NCBI RefSeq assembly: GCF_041904905.1
Contig: NZ_JAYRMI010000009.1
Location: 1-64,000, forward strand
DNA length: 64,000 bases
Origin: Zoogloea sp041904905
GTDB taxonomy: Bacteria > Pseudomonadota > Gammaproteobacteria > Burkholderiales > Rhodocyclaceae
Reading direction: 5' to 3'
In this document: in pieces, positions 25,659 through 33,644 of the stretch
How positions within the stretch are numbered: position 1 is the stretch's first letter
How the letters are laid out: every line of letters begins with the position of its first letter
Position numbers and translations under genes: made by a program
Notes under the pieces: model-generated
What the model saw: only the letters and a program-made list of their open reading frames with translations
Database searches by the model: none
What the model was told of the DNA's origin: nothing

Positions 25659-27792
25659 CGTCTAGGCTCCCCAATATCTCGGTAATGCTAGGTTCAGAAT
25701 AGTCGGACTTCGGCCACAGAGGAATAACATCCGCAACCTTCGGCGGCGGCGTGCGATCACCTAGACGGAATACCTCAGTCTGCCGATTCGCCAACTTTTC
25801 TTCCGCCCGGTTGGAACGGATATCTTTCGTTCTGGCACGGTCACTGGCCGTCGCTAAAGGCTGCGTAGCAATTGCTTCGCTGACGGTGCTTTCAATCTTC
25901 GCGGCAAGATCAGCCTGCTTGAATTGCTGATTTGGGGCACGGTCGGCGGCTTGATCCTTCTCGAAGAATCGCCTCTGCCCGATCTCCCAGGATGACATGC
26001 CTCGGTCTACCCGACTCCGCTCCGTCATGGCACACACAATAAACCCTTGCTCTGAGTCCGGGGCATGAAGATAGATATCGTCTAGGCAGCGCGGATCATA
26101 ACTGATTAACACACGCCAACGCCCACGTTGCCTGGCTTGGTCAAACCAACGCTGCTCGACCGCCTCGGCGCAAGTGTAGAAGCATCCGTCGAAATAAATC
26201 CCGTGGCCAGTGACGCTCGCAGAACCTACCGGAAGCAAACTAAAACGGACGCGATCTTCAGGATAAGAGCGCAATTGGCCGCTTTTTTGAGCAACACCCC
26301 AGTTCCATAACTCGATGGGGACGGCCGGGACATCATCGGCCGCCATGCCAGGTCCCTTATCATAGCCTTTGATCTCATGATGATTGTTGTAATGAAGAAC
26401 GCAGTCGATGACGATGCGCGTAAACTGGTGGAGATCCAATACGGCATCAAGACGGTAGTCCTTCCCGCCCCGCTCTCGGAAATCGCATTGGATATAGCCG
26501 GGGACATAAGGCTTGAATTTGGCCGGCAAAAGGCGGAACCGTTGCTCGACGATTCCTTTCCAATCTGCACGATAGGGAGCGGTGTTTTCGATACTGACAC
26601 GGTAGTTATTCGCCAACGTCTCAATGTAACGCCCCTCAATCTCCCCACGGTCACCCAACAGCGCGGCTGGCAGGTGATGGCAGGGCCAATCCTCCAGTTC
26701 GATCTCCCGCCCAAACTGCCGACAATAGTTGACCTTGTCTGCAGCAGTGTTAGCCAATGCCATCATCGCGCCCACCCAAGAGGGGCCTTCCAGCCCGACA
26801 TAGATTCCAACGATCATCCGGCTGAAGACATCGATGACGATGTAAAGGACAGGGCGCCCGATGATACGGTCCCGCTTCAGGCGGGATACTAGATATACAT
26901 CGGCTAAGGTTGCGTCGATCTGATATCTGGCTCCCGGCCCCCATGTCTCCACTGCAGAGGTGGAAAGCAGACCGCGCATATCTTTATCGTAGGACCTGGG
27001 CCCAACCCGGCGCCGCTTGACGTCCATGATGTCCTGATCTCTCCCAAACCAATAGCGAAATTGGGTATCCGTAGGCAAACCATCTTGAGCGTAGGCGTCT
27101 TGGGGGACGTGAATGACATCGTTTGACTCGGGATCGATTCGCTTTTCACAGAAAAACGTCCGAATCATTTCGTCATACGCACCCTTCAGCGTAAACTTAC
27201 TGCCGACTTGCGCGTAGTACCTGTCAACGGCAACCCGGAAAACCCTTCGGATATCGGGCGTGACATTGATGCCCTTCTGACCACCATAGAGGCGCGGCCG
27301 TCCGCGCTTCTTACCAGTGCTGTGGCGCTCCTTGCCCCGCCCTCCGGAATTCGCGTAGTCAGGCAGCAAGGCGTTCGGCGTTTGGCCCCGCTGCCAATAA
27401 CGACGAAGATAGCGGTATACCGTGTTGAGTGTGATCTTGTGCTCGGCTATCGCGGCCTTTAAGATTTTACCTCGCTCATCCCTTTTGTATATTTCAGGTT
27501 CTTTATCAACAAGATTCTTGATAATGGACCAAGCGTCGTCCCGAATGGTCTTGTGGCTCGGAGGGATGGAAGCTTCGATCGCGAGCACGAGATAAGGATC
27601 GGGATTCAACAGACGTGCCCGCTTCTCTCGCACATCCTCGATTAGCCCGTCCAGCCGCACGATGATGGGTAGCGCCTTTTCCTCACACACGTCGATGATC
27701 GCTGCACCTGCGCTGTCGGGACTAAACCAGAGGACTCTAACGGTACGCCCTTCGCCCTCTTCGTAGTGCAACAAATCGTTCCTGAGCAGCAT
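25648..27792 (-). CDS. tnsB: TnsB DDE transposase
   Basis: A 714-aa retroviral-integrase-type transposase that binds the repeats at the element's ends and cuts and joins the 3' ends. The N-terminal ~270 residues contain HTH-type DNA-binding regions. The catalytic triad is D293 (QIDATLADV), D381 (LLGDRGE) and E416 (WKGIVEQRF). The spacings of 88 and 35 residues equal those of Tn7 TnsB (D273, D361, E396). The C-terminal region continues to DR/PPK-rich sequence near the end that would contact TnsC. The start is one base after the tnsA stop, indicating coupling. Confidence 0.95.
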   Translation of the reverse strand: MLLRNDLLHYEEGEGRTVRVLWFSPDSAGAAIIDVCEEKALPIIVRLDGLIEDVREKRARLLNPDPYLVLAIEASIPPSHKTIRDDAWSIIKNLVDKEPEIYKRDERGKILKAAIAEHKITLNTVYRYLRRYWQRGQTPNALLPDYANSGGRGKERHSTGKKRGRPRLYGGQKGINVTPDIRRVFRVAVDRYYAQVGSKFTLKGAYDEMIRTFFCEKRIDPESNDVIHVPQDAYAQDGLPTDTQFRYWFGRDQDIMDVKRRRVGPRSYDKDMRGLLSTSAVETWGPGARYQIDATLADVYLVSRLKRDRIIGRPVLYIVIDVFSRMIVGIYVGLEGPSWVGAMMALANTAADKVNYCRQFGREIELEDWPCHHLPAALLGDRGEIEGRYIETLANNYRVSIENTAPYRADWKGIVEQRFRLLPAKFKPYVPGYIQCDFRERGGKDYRLDAVLDLHQFTRIVIDCVLHYNNHHEIKGYDKGPGMAADDVPAVPIELWNWGVAQKSGQLRSYPEDRVRFSLLPVGSASVTGHGIYFDGCFYTCAEAVEQRWFDQARQRGRWRVLISYDPRCLDDIYLHAPDSEQGFIVCAMTERSRVDRGMSSWEIGQRRFFEKDQAADRAPNQQFKQADLAAKIESTVSEAIATQPLATASDRARTKDIRSNRAEEKLANRQTEVFRLGDRTPPPKVADVIPLWPKSDYSEPSITEILGSLDDDQ

Positions 27793-27793
27793 T

Positions 27794-28630
27794 TCACGCC
27801 CTCCGCCTTACTTCGCCACCGCCTTTGCGCGTTAGCGCCTGGGCAAGGACCGCCGAGGTATCGAACGGACGATCCATGTCGATCAGCAGTATCTTGGTTG
27901 CGATCAAGTGACGGATCACGGTAAGCCCCTCCCCAGAACCAAACCCCTGGGTGCTCTCCAGCCAACGGAGAAACTGTTTGATCGTCATCTCGGCACATGT
28001 CTCCATGCAGCCAAGCAGAGCGCGGCACCGATCCTGCCAGAACCCCGGGTAAGGTACCTCTAGCCCTTCAAGGGTATGCATCTCATGAACCCAGCGGATA
28101 TTGCCAACACGATCTTTGTTCATGTCCCGCTCGGTAACGATGATCCAATCAGCTTCACCTTGCCAATACCGGCGGTCGATTTCCAACTTCTCGATCGTCC
28201 GAGCATCGTCGAGGTCATCACTTTTCTTAACCGGGATAGCCAGCGTTCTCCGTCCTTGAGCGGTCTGGATATCGACCAAGAAGTCAGTGGTCATCACGAT
28301 GTCCACTTTGGTCTTAACGTCAGACGGATGGGCAACCCCCATCTCGGATGCGATCTGCCGCGTTTTCTCGCGATCGAGGGGAAATTGCTCCCGAATGTCC
28401 AGGACGTGATCTTCCCAGTCGAGTAGGTAGAAGAGTGCCGTTTCGATGTCGGAGAGAAGATGGTGCAGCCTGCCAGTTTTCCAGCCTGTGGGCCGTGCTG
28501 TTCGGCCCTGTGACGGAACATCCTGGATAGTTAGCCAGGGCTTGTAGCTCCCGCCCGCACCTTGGCCCCGCCCTTCCTTCAGGAATCGCGCAAGCGTGGC
28601 TTCATCGAAGCTATAGCGGCGCTTGGCCAT
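27794..28630 (-). CDS. tnsA: TnsA endonuclease
   Basis: A 278-aa restriction-endonuclease-like protein that cleaves the 5' ends during cut-and-paste transposition. The predicted catalytic residues are E63 (LLSDIETAL), D116 (MTTDFLVD) and K135 or K136 (IPVKK), corresponding to E63, D114 and K132 of Tn7 TnsA. The C-terminal ~110 residues form the TnsC/TnsB-contacting region. The start is ATG 28630, preceded by a GGGGG stretch that also forms one side of a hairpin. It is the first gene of the tnsABCDE operon. Confidence 0.93.
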   Translation of the reverse strand: MAKRRYSFDEATLARFLKEGRGQGAGGSYKPWLTIQDVPSQGRTARPTGWKTGRLHHLLSDIETALFYLLDWEDHVLDIREQFPLDREKTRQIASEMGVAHPSDVKTKVDIVMTTDFLVDIQTAQGRRTLAIPVKKSDDLDDARTIEKLEIDRRYWQGEADWIIVTERDMNKDRVGNIRWVHEMHTLEGLEVPYPGFWQDRCRALLGCMETCAEMTIKQFLRWLESTQGFGSGEGLTVIRHLIATKILLIDMDRPFDTSAVLAQALTRKGGGEVRRRA

Positions 28631-28635
28631 GAAAA

Positions 28636-28678
28636 AGCCCCCAGTAACTAGATGGCTTCATCTTAGTCACTGGGGGCT
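28636..28678. promoter_or_regulatory. Hairpin immediately upstream of tnsA
   Basis: AGCCCCCAGT..., near-perfectly repeated in inverse at the right-hand side, gives arms of about 18-20 bp around a short loop (GGCTTC region). It lies between the TnsB-type repeats and the tnsA start codon (28630) and includes the likely ribosome site of tnsA. It could act as an operator, or as an RNA hairpin that blocks translation or read-through transcription from glmS. Confidence 0.6.
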
Positions 28679-28745
28679 AAATTACAACTTTATTATTTAC
28701 ATCACATCTTTATTGTCTAGTTCACATCTTTATTATTTTCTAACA
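28679..28745. mobile_element. Right end of the Tn7-like element (TnsB sites)
   Basis: Three 13-bp repeats on an exact 20-bp period: TTACAACTTTATT (28682-28694), TCACATCTTTATT (28702-28714) and TCACATCTTTATT (28722-28734). The terminus then reads ATTTTCTAACA, ending in ACA (TGT on the other strand) as in Tn7 ends. The end is AT-rich, in contrast to the adjacent GC-rich glmS region. The 20-bp register resembles the overlapping TnsB sites of the Tn7 right end. Confidence 0.88.
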
Positions 28746-28768
28746 GCGTCGGCCGCAGGCCGGCCCGG
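28746..28768. other. attTn7-type insertion site in the glmS terminator region
   Basis: Twenty-three bp between the element's right end and the glmS stop codon (28769-28771). The first five bases, GCGTC, are the predicted target-site duplication. Read in the glmS direction the rest contains GGCCG-GCCTG-CGGCC, a terminator-like stem whose T-tract is absent because the transposon follows. Confidence 0.75.
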
Positions 28769-30607
28769 TCATTCCACGGTCACCGATTTGGCGAGGTTGC
28801 GCGGCTTGTCCACGTCGGTGCCCTTGACCAGGGCGGCGTGGTAGCTGAGGAGCTGCAGCGGGATGACGTGGAGGATGGGGGAGAGCATGCCGTAGTGTTC
28901 CGGAAGGTGCAGGATGTGCACGCCTTCGGATTCGGGGATCTCGGAGCCAGCGTCGGCAAACACGTAGAGTTCGCCACCGCGGGCTTTGACTTCCTGCAGG
29001 TTGGACTTGAGCTTTTCGAGCAGGTTGTCGTTGGGGGCCACCGAGATGACCGGCATTTCCTTGTCCACCAGGGCCAGCGGGCCGTGCTTGAGTTCGCCGG
29101 CGGGGTAGGCTTCGGCGTGGATGTAGGAGATTTCCTTGAGCTTGAGGGCGCCTTCGAGGGCGATGGGGTAGTGCTCGCCACGGCCCAGGAACAGGGCGTG
29201 GTGCTTGCCCGCAAAGCGCTGGGCCCAGGCTTCGATGGCGGGTTCGAGTTCGACCACCTTGCCCACGGCCACCGGCAGGTGACGCAGATTGGTGAGGTGG
29301 GCGGCCTCGTCGGCCTCGGAGAGGCGGCCGTTGACCTTGGCCAGGGCCAGGGTGAGCAGCGCCAGGGCGGCGAGCTGGGTGGTGAAGGCCTTGGTGGAGG
29401 CGACGCCGATCTCGGGGCCCGCGCGGGTGACGAAGCGCAGGGCGGTCTCGCGGACGATGGCGGACTCGGGCACGTTGCAGATGGCCAGGGTCTTGGTCAT
29501 GCCCAGGCTCTTGGCAAACTTGAGGGCGGCCAGGGTGTCGGCGGTTTCGCCGGACTGGGAGATCACGACCACCAGGGTTTCGGGGTCGGGCACGGATTCG
29601 CGGTAGCGGTATTCGCTGGCAATCTCGACCGAGCAGGGCAGCTTGGCGATGGCTTCGATCCAGTAGCGGGCGACGAGGCCGGCGTGGTAGCTGGTGCCGC
29701 AGGCGAGGATGAGCACGCGACGGGTGGCGCCGAAGACGCCTACGGCGTCGGCGCCGAAGAGCTGCGGGGAGATGCCACCGCCGCCGGCGATCATCTCGAG
29801 GGTGTTGGCCAGGGCTTGGGGCTGCTCGAAGATTTCCTTCTGCATGTAGTGGCGGTACTTGCCCAGCTCGACGGCGTCGGCCGACAGGCTGGAGATGTTC
29901 ACCGGGCGATCGACCGGGGTGCCGTCCTGCAGGGTGACGCGGAAGCCGTCGAGGGTCAGCTCGGCCACGTCGCCGTCTTCGAGGTACACCACCTTGCGGG
30001 TGACCTGCAGCAGCGCGGCGGTGTCGGAGGCGGCGTAGTGGCCGTCTTCGCCGATGCCCAGGAGCAGGGGCGAGCCCTTGCGGGCGACGATCACGCGGCC
30101 GCTGTCGGCTTCGCTCACCACGCCGATGGCGTAGGCGCCGATGAGTTCGGCGATGGTGGCGCGCACAGCGTCGAAGAGGTCGGGCGTGGCCTTGAGCTTG
30201 TCGTGGAGCAGGTGGGCGATGGCCTCGGTGTCGGTCTCGGAGGTGAACACGTAGCCCTTGGCCTGCAGGCCGGCACGCAACTCCTCGAAGTTCTCGATGA
30301 TGCCGTTGTGGACCACCGCGAGGCCGCCGGAGATGTGGGGGTGGGCGTTGCGCTCGGAGGGCACGCCGTGAGTGGCCCAGCGGGTGTGGGCGATGCCGAT
30401 GCCGGCGGAGAGGCCGGTGGCGTCGGCCTGGGCGGTCAGCTCGGCCACGCGGCCAACGGCGCGCAGGCGCATGAGTTCGGGCTGGCCTTCGGTCTTGAGG
30501 ACGGCGAGGCCGGCGGAGTCGTAGCCCCGGTATTCAAGCTTGCGCAGCCCTTCGAGCAGCACGGGAACGATGTTGCGACGGGCAATGGCGGTGACGATGC
30601 CACACAT
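28769..30607 (-). CDS. glmS: Glucosamine-6-phosphate synthase
   Basis: A 612-aa glutamine:fructose-6-phosphate aminotransferase, which makes GlcN-6-P for peptidoglycan and LPS. The N-terminal glutaminase starts MCGIVTAIA with catalytic Cys2. Two SIS sugar-isomerase domains follow (LACGTSYHAG, SQSGETADT). The C-terminus is LAKSVTVE, the conserved sequence that TnsD proteins recognise. Length is normal. It lies 57 bp downstream of glmU in the same direction. The Tn7-like element sits 23 bp beyond the stop codon and leaves the gene intact. Confidence 0.97.
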   Translation of the reverse strand: MCGIVTAIARRNIVPVLLEGLRKLEYRGYDSAGLAVLKTEGQPELMRLRAVGRVAELTAQADATGLSAGIGIAHTRWATHGVPSERNAHPHISGGLAVVHNGIIENFEELRAGLQAKGYVFTSETDTEAIAHLLHDKLKATPDLFDAVRATIAELIGAYAIGVVSEADSGRVIVARKGSPLLLGIGEDGHYAASDTAALLQVTRKVVYLEDGDVAELTLDGFRVTLQDGTPVDRPVNISSLSADAVELGKYRHYMQKEIFEQPQALANTLEMIAGGGGISPQLFGADAVGVFGATRRVLILACGTSYHAGLVARYWIEAIAKLPCSVEIASEYRYRESVPDPETLVVVISQSGETADTLAALKFAKSLGMTKTLAICNVPESAIVRETALRFVTRAGPEIGVASTKAFTTQLAALALLTLALAKVNGRLSEADEAAHLTNLRHLPVAVGKVVELEPAIEAWAQRFAGKHHALFLGRGEHYPIALEGALKLKEISYIHAEAYPAGELKHGPLALVDKEMPVISVAPNDNLLEKLKSNLQEVKARGGELYVFADAGSEIPESEGVHILHLPEHYGMLSPILHVIPLQLLSYHAALVKGTDVDKPRNLAKSVTVE

Positions 30608-30664
30608 GAGCGGAAACCTTTCGAAAAGGCCCGACCGCCAGGGCCGGGCCGGAAGATGAGGGAA

Positions 30665-32026
30665 TCAGGCTTTCTTGATCTTGACCGGGCGCTTCCAGCC
30701 GGGGATGGAGGCCTGGCGGGCCCGCGAGACGGTAAGCTCGCCGGCCGGGGCGTCCTTGACGAGGGTGGTGCCGGCACCGAGGGTGGCCCCCTTGCCCACG
30801 CGCACCGGGGCAACGAGCTGGGTGTCGGAGCCGATGAAGACGTCGTCCTCGATGACGGTGCGGAACTTGTTGGCGCCGTCGTAGTTGCAGGTGATGGTGC
30901 CGGCGCCCACATTGACCCGCTGGCCGATGTCGGCGTCGCCCACGTAGGCCAGGTGGTTGGCCTTGGAGTGGTTGGCGATCACGCTGTTCTTCACTTCGAC
31001 GAAGTTGCCCAGGTGGACATCGTCGCCCAGCACGGTGCCGGGGCGGGTGCGGGCGTAGGGGCCGATGGCGCAGGCGGCGCCCATCGTGGTGTCTTCCACG
31101 TGGGAGAAGGGAGCGATCTTGGTGCCGGCGCCGATGGTGGCGTTGCGGATCACGCAGTTGGCACCCACGCGCACGCCGTCGGCCAGCTCGACCCGGCCTT
31201 CGAAGATGCAGTTCACGTCGATCTCCACGTCGCGGCCGCAGATCAGCTCGCCGCGCACGTCGAGGCGGGCCGGGTCGATCACGGTGACGCCGGCGTCGGT
31301 GAGGCGGCGGGCGATGTTGCGCTGGTGGATGCGCTCGAGTTCGGCGAGCTGGGTCTTGTTGTTGACGCCAAGGGTTTCCTCGAAGGCGTCGGGCTGGGTG
31401 GTGACCACCTCCAGGCCGTCGGCCACCGCCATCGCGATGATGTCGGTGAGGTAGTACTCGCCTTGGGCGTTGTCGTTCTTGAGGTTGGCGAGCCAGCCGC
31501 GCAGGCGCTCGACCGGGGCGGCGAGGATGCCGGTGTTCACCTCCTGCACCTGGCGCTGCGCGGGGGTCGCGTCCTTCTCCTCGACGATGCAGGTGACCTT
31601 GCCGGCGTCGCGGATGATGCGGCCGTAGCCGGTGGGGTCGTCCATATTGACGGTGAGCAGCGCGAGCTGGCGATCGCTGGCGGCGGCCATCAGGCGCTGC
31701 AGGGTGGGCACGCCGATGAGCGGCACGTCGCCGTAGAGGATCAGGGCGATGTCGCCATCTTCCACCAGCGGCATGGCCTGCTGCACCGCGTGGCCGGTGC
31801 CCTGGGGCGGGTCCTGCCGGGCCCAGGCGAGATCGGGCGCATCGAGGGCTTCACGCACCACCTCTCCGCCGTGGCCATACACCACCACGATACGACGGGC
31901 CTCGAGAACGCGGGCGGTGTCGAGCACATGACCCAGCATGGGCTTTGCCGCGAGGGGCTGCAGCACCTTCGGCAACACCGAGCGCATGCGCTTGCCCTGC
32001 CCGGCGGCGAGAACGATCACTTCCAT
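30665..32026 (-). CDS. glmU: Bifunctional GlcN-1-P acetyltransferase / GlcNAc-1-P uridyltransferase
   Basis: A 453-aa enzyme that makes UDP-GlcNAc. The N-terminal nucleotidyltransferase has the signature LAAGQGKRMRS at 6-16 and LYGDVPL. The C-terminal left-handed beta-helix of hexapeptide repeats (IGAGTKIAPFSHVED and others) carries the acetyltransferase site, with NHSKANHLAYVGDADIG and NYDGANKF. Length is normal. Upstream of glmS with a 57-bp gap, so the two are probably cotranscribed. Confidence 0.96.
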   Translation of the reverse strand: MEVIVLAAGQGKRMRSVLPKVLQPLAAKPMLGHVLDTARVLEARRIVVVYGHGGEVVREALDAPDLAWARQDPPQGTGHAVQQAMPLVEDGDIALILYGDVPLIGVPTLQRLMAAASDRQLALLTVNMDDPTGYGRIIRDAGKVTCIVEEKDATPAQRQVQEVNTGILAAPVERLRGWLANLKNDNAQGEYYLTDIIAMAVADGLEVVTTQPDAFEETLGVNNKTQLAELERIHQRNIARRLTDAGVTVIDPARLDVRGELICGRDVEIDVNCIFEGRVELADGVRVGANCVIRNATIGAGTKIAPFSHVEDTTMGAACAIGPYARTRPGTVLGDDVHLGNFVEVKNSVIANHSKANHLAYVGDADIGQRVNVGAGTITCNYDGANKFRTVIEDDVFIGSDTQLVAPVRVGKGATLGAGTTLVKDAPAGELTVSRARQASIPGWKRPVKIKKA

Positions 32027-32231
32027 GGACTTCCTTCAATGCGGTTTGAATTTGGCTCGGGCGGATTCTAGCATGGGAGATTTTATGAAATTTGCGGCGC
32101 AGTTCTCGAATCGGGACGAGTTGCCGCCGGAGCCGTGATGCAACGCAACAATGATTTGATCTAATGCTAAAGTTAGTTTCAAGTCTTTCCGTAGAATCGG
32201 CGTGCTGCAAGGCAATAATTCAGGAAACATC

Positions 32232-33644
32232 ATGACTACTCAAGCTCGCGATTTCATCCAGAACCGCACCTTCGACGAAATCGCCATCGGCGACTCCGCC
32301 CAGCTCGTCCGCACCCTGTTGCCCGAAGATATCCACCTTTTCGCGGTGATGTCCGGCGATGTGAACCCCACCCACGTAGATCCGGAGTTTGCCCGTTCCA
32401 GCCAGTTCCGGGAGGTGGTCGGCCACTCGATGTGGGGCAGCGTGCTGATCTCGTCGATCCTCGGCACCGAATTCCCCGGCCCCGGCACCGTGTACGTGGG
32501 CCAGACCCTCAAGTTCTGGCGCCCGATCACCATTGGCGACACCCTCACCGTCACCATCACCTGCATCCAGCGTTTCGAGCACAACCACCACCTGATCCTC
32601 GAGTGCCTGTGCGTCAACCAGGACGGGCTGAAGGTCATCGACGGCACCGCCGAGGTGATGGCCCCCACCGAGAAGATCAAGCGCCCGCGCATGGCGCTGC
32701 CCGAGATCACCATCTCCGACCGCCAGCAGCGCTACCTGCACGTGCTCGAGATGACCAAGGGCATGGAGCCGATCCCCATCGCGGTGGCCCACCCCTGCGA
32801 CACCGAATCCCTGCGCGGCCCGATCCAGGCCCGCGACGCCGGGCTCGTCATCCCGGTGCTGGTGGGCCCGGAGAGCAAGATCCGCGAAGTGGCCGAGCGC
32901 GAGGGCATCGATCTGCACGGCGTGCGCATCGTCGACGTGCCCCACAGCCACGCCTCGGCCGAAACCGCGGTGCGCATGGCCCGCAACGGCGAGGTGGACG
33001 CCCTGATGAAGGGCTCGCTGCACACCGACGAACTGATGAGCGAGGTGGTCGCCAAGGAAACCGGCCTGCGCACCTCGCGCCGCATCTCCCACGTCTTCAT
33101 GGCCGACGTGCCCACCTACCCGCACCCGCTGCTCATCACCGACGCGGCGATCAACATCGAGCCCACCCTGGAGGACAAGGTCCACATCATCCAGAACGCC
33201 ATCGAGCTGGCGATCATGATGGGCGTGCCCGAGCCCAAGGTGGCCATCCTCTCGGCGGTCGAGACCGTCAACGTCAAGATCCGCTCCACCCTCGACGCCG
33301 CCGCCCTGTGCAAGATGGCCGACCGCGGCCAGATCAAGGGCGGCCTGCTCGACGGCCCGCTGGCCTTCGACAACGCGGTGTCCCTCGTCGCCGCCAAGAC
33401 CAAGGGCATCCGCTCCGCGGTCGCTGGCCAGGCCGACATCCTGGTGGTGCCCGATCTCGAATCCGGCAACATGGTCGCCAAGCAGCTCGAATACCTCGCC
33501 GACGCCCTGATGGCCGGCGTGGTGCTCGGCACGCGGGTGCCCATCGTGCTCACCAGCCGCGCCGATACCGCCGAAACCCGTACCGCATCCTGCGCCATCG
33601 CCCAGCTGATGGCCCACAAACGTCGCCAGGGAGTCCGCCTGTGA
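32232..33644 (+). CDS. MaoC-like hydratase / phosphate acyltransferase fusion
   Basis: A 470-aa two-domain enzyme. Residues 1 to about 150 are a MaoC hot-dog domain (FDEIAIGDSAQLVRTLL, FAVMSGDVNPTHVDPEFA with the hydratase Asp-x4-His motif). Residues about 160-470 are a phosphate acetyl/butyryltransferase domain (VALMKGSLHTD-type motif, ITDAAINIEPTLEDK). Such proteins are annotated as bifunctional enoyl-CoA hydratase/phosphate acetyltransferase and convert acyl-CoA plus phosphate to acyl-phosphate. ATG 32232 has AGGAA upstream. Its stop overlaps the ackA start by 4 bp, so the pair makes acyl-phosphate and then ATP. Acetyl versus butyryl preference cannot be told. Confidence 0.9.
   Translation: MTTQARDFIQNRTFDEIAIGDSAQLVRTLLPEDIHLFAVMSGDVNPTHVDPEFARSSQFREVVGHSMWGSVLISSILGTEFPGPGTVYVGQTLKFWRPITIGDTLTVTITCIQRFEHNHHLILECLCVNQDGLKVIDGTAEVMAPTEKIKRPRMALPEITISDRQQRYLHVLEMTKGMEPIPIAVAHPCDTESLRGPIQARDAGLVIPVLVGPESKIREVAEREGIDLHGVRIVDVPHSHASAETAVRMARNGEVDALMKGSLHTDELMSEVVAKETGLRTSRRISHVFMADVPTYPHPLLITDAAINIEPTLEDKVHIIQNAIELAIMMGVPEPKVAILSAVETVNVKIRSTLDAAALCKMADRGQIKGGLLDGPLAFDNAVSLVAAKTKGIRSAVAGQADILVVPDLESGNMVAKQLEYLADALMAGVVLGTRVPIVLTSRADTAETRTASCAIAQLMAHKRRQGVRL

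Larger units (their letters stand above)
1..28745. mobile_element. Tn7-like transposon (right 28.7 kb; left end not seen)
   Basis: Complete tnsA-B-C-D-E-type gene set at the glmS-proximal end, with copper-resistance and DNA-methyltransferase cargo to the left. Orientation and insertion point match Tn7: tnsA lies next to the right end, and the end lies 23 bp past the glmS stop codon. The right terminus reads ...TTTCTAACA (TGTTAG... on the other strand) and carries three 20-bp-spaced repeats. The expected 5-bp target duplication beside it is GCGTC (28746-28750). No matching TGT-end with those repeats was found to the left, so the left boundary given is only the window edge. The left-most genes are assigned to the element by inference. 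Confidence 0.85.

Noticed and set aside
20497..28745. CRISPR-associated transposon (CAST)
   Set aside because: TnsA, TnsB and TnsC resemble those systems, but the TniQ protein is the long TnsD form, the element sits at the classical glmS site, a TnsE-like gene follows, and no Cas gene or CRISPR array is visible in the window.
28838..32071. 1077-aa plus-strand open frame across glmS and glmU
   Set aside because: Antisense shadow of GC-rich genes: His/Gly/Asp-rich composition with no domain, while the minus strand encodes well-known enzymes.
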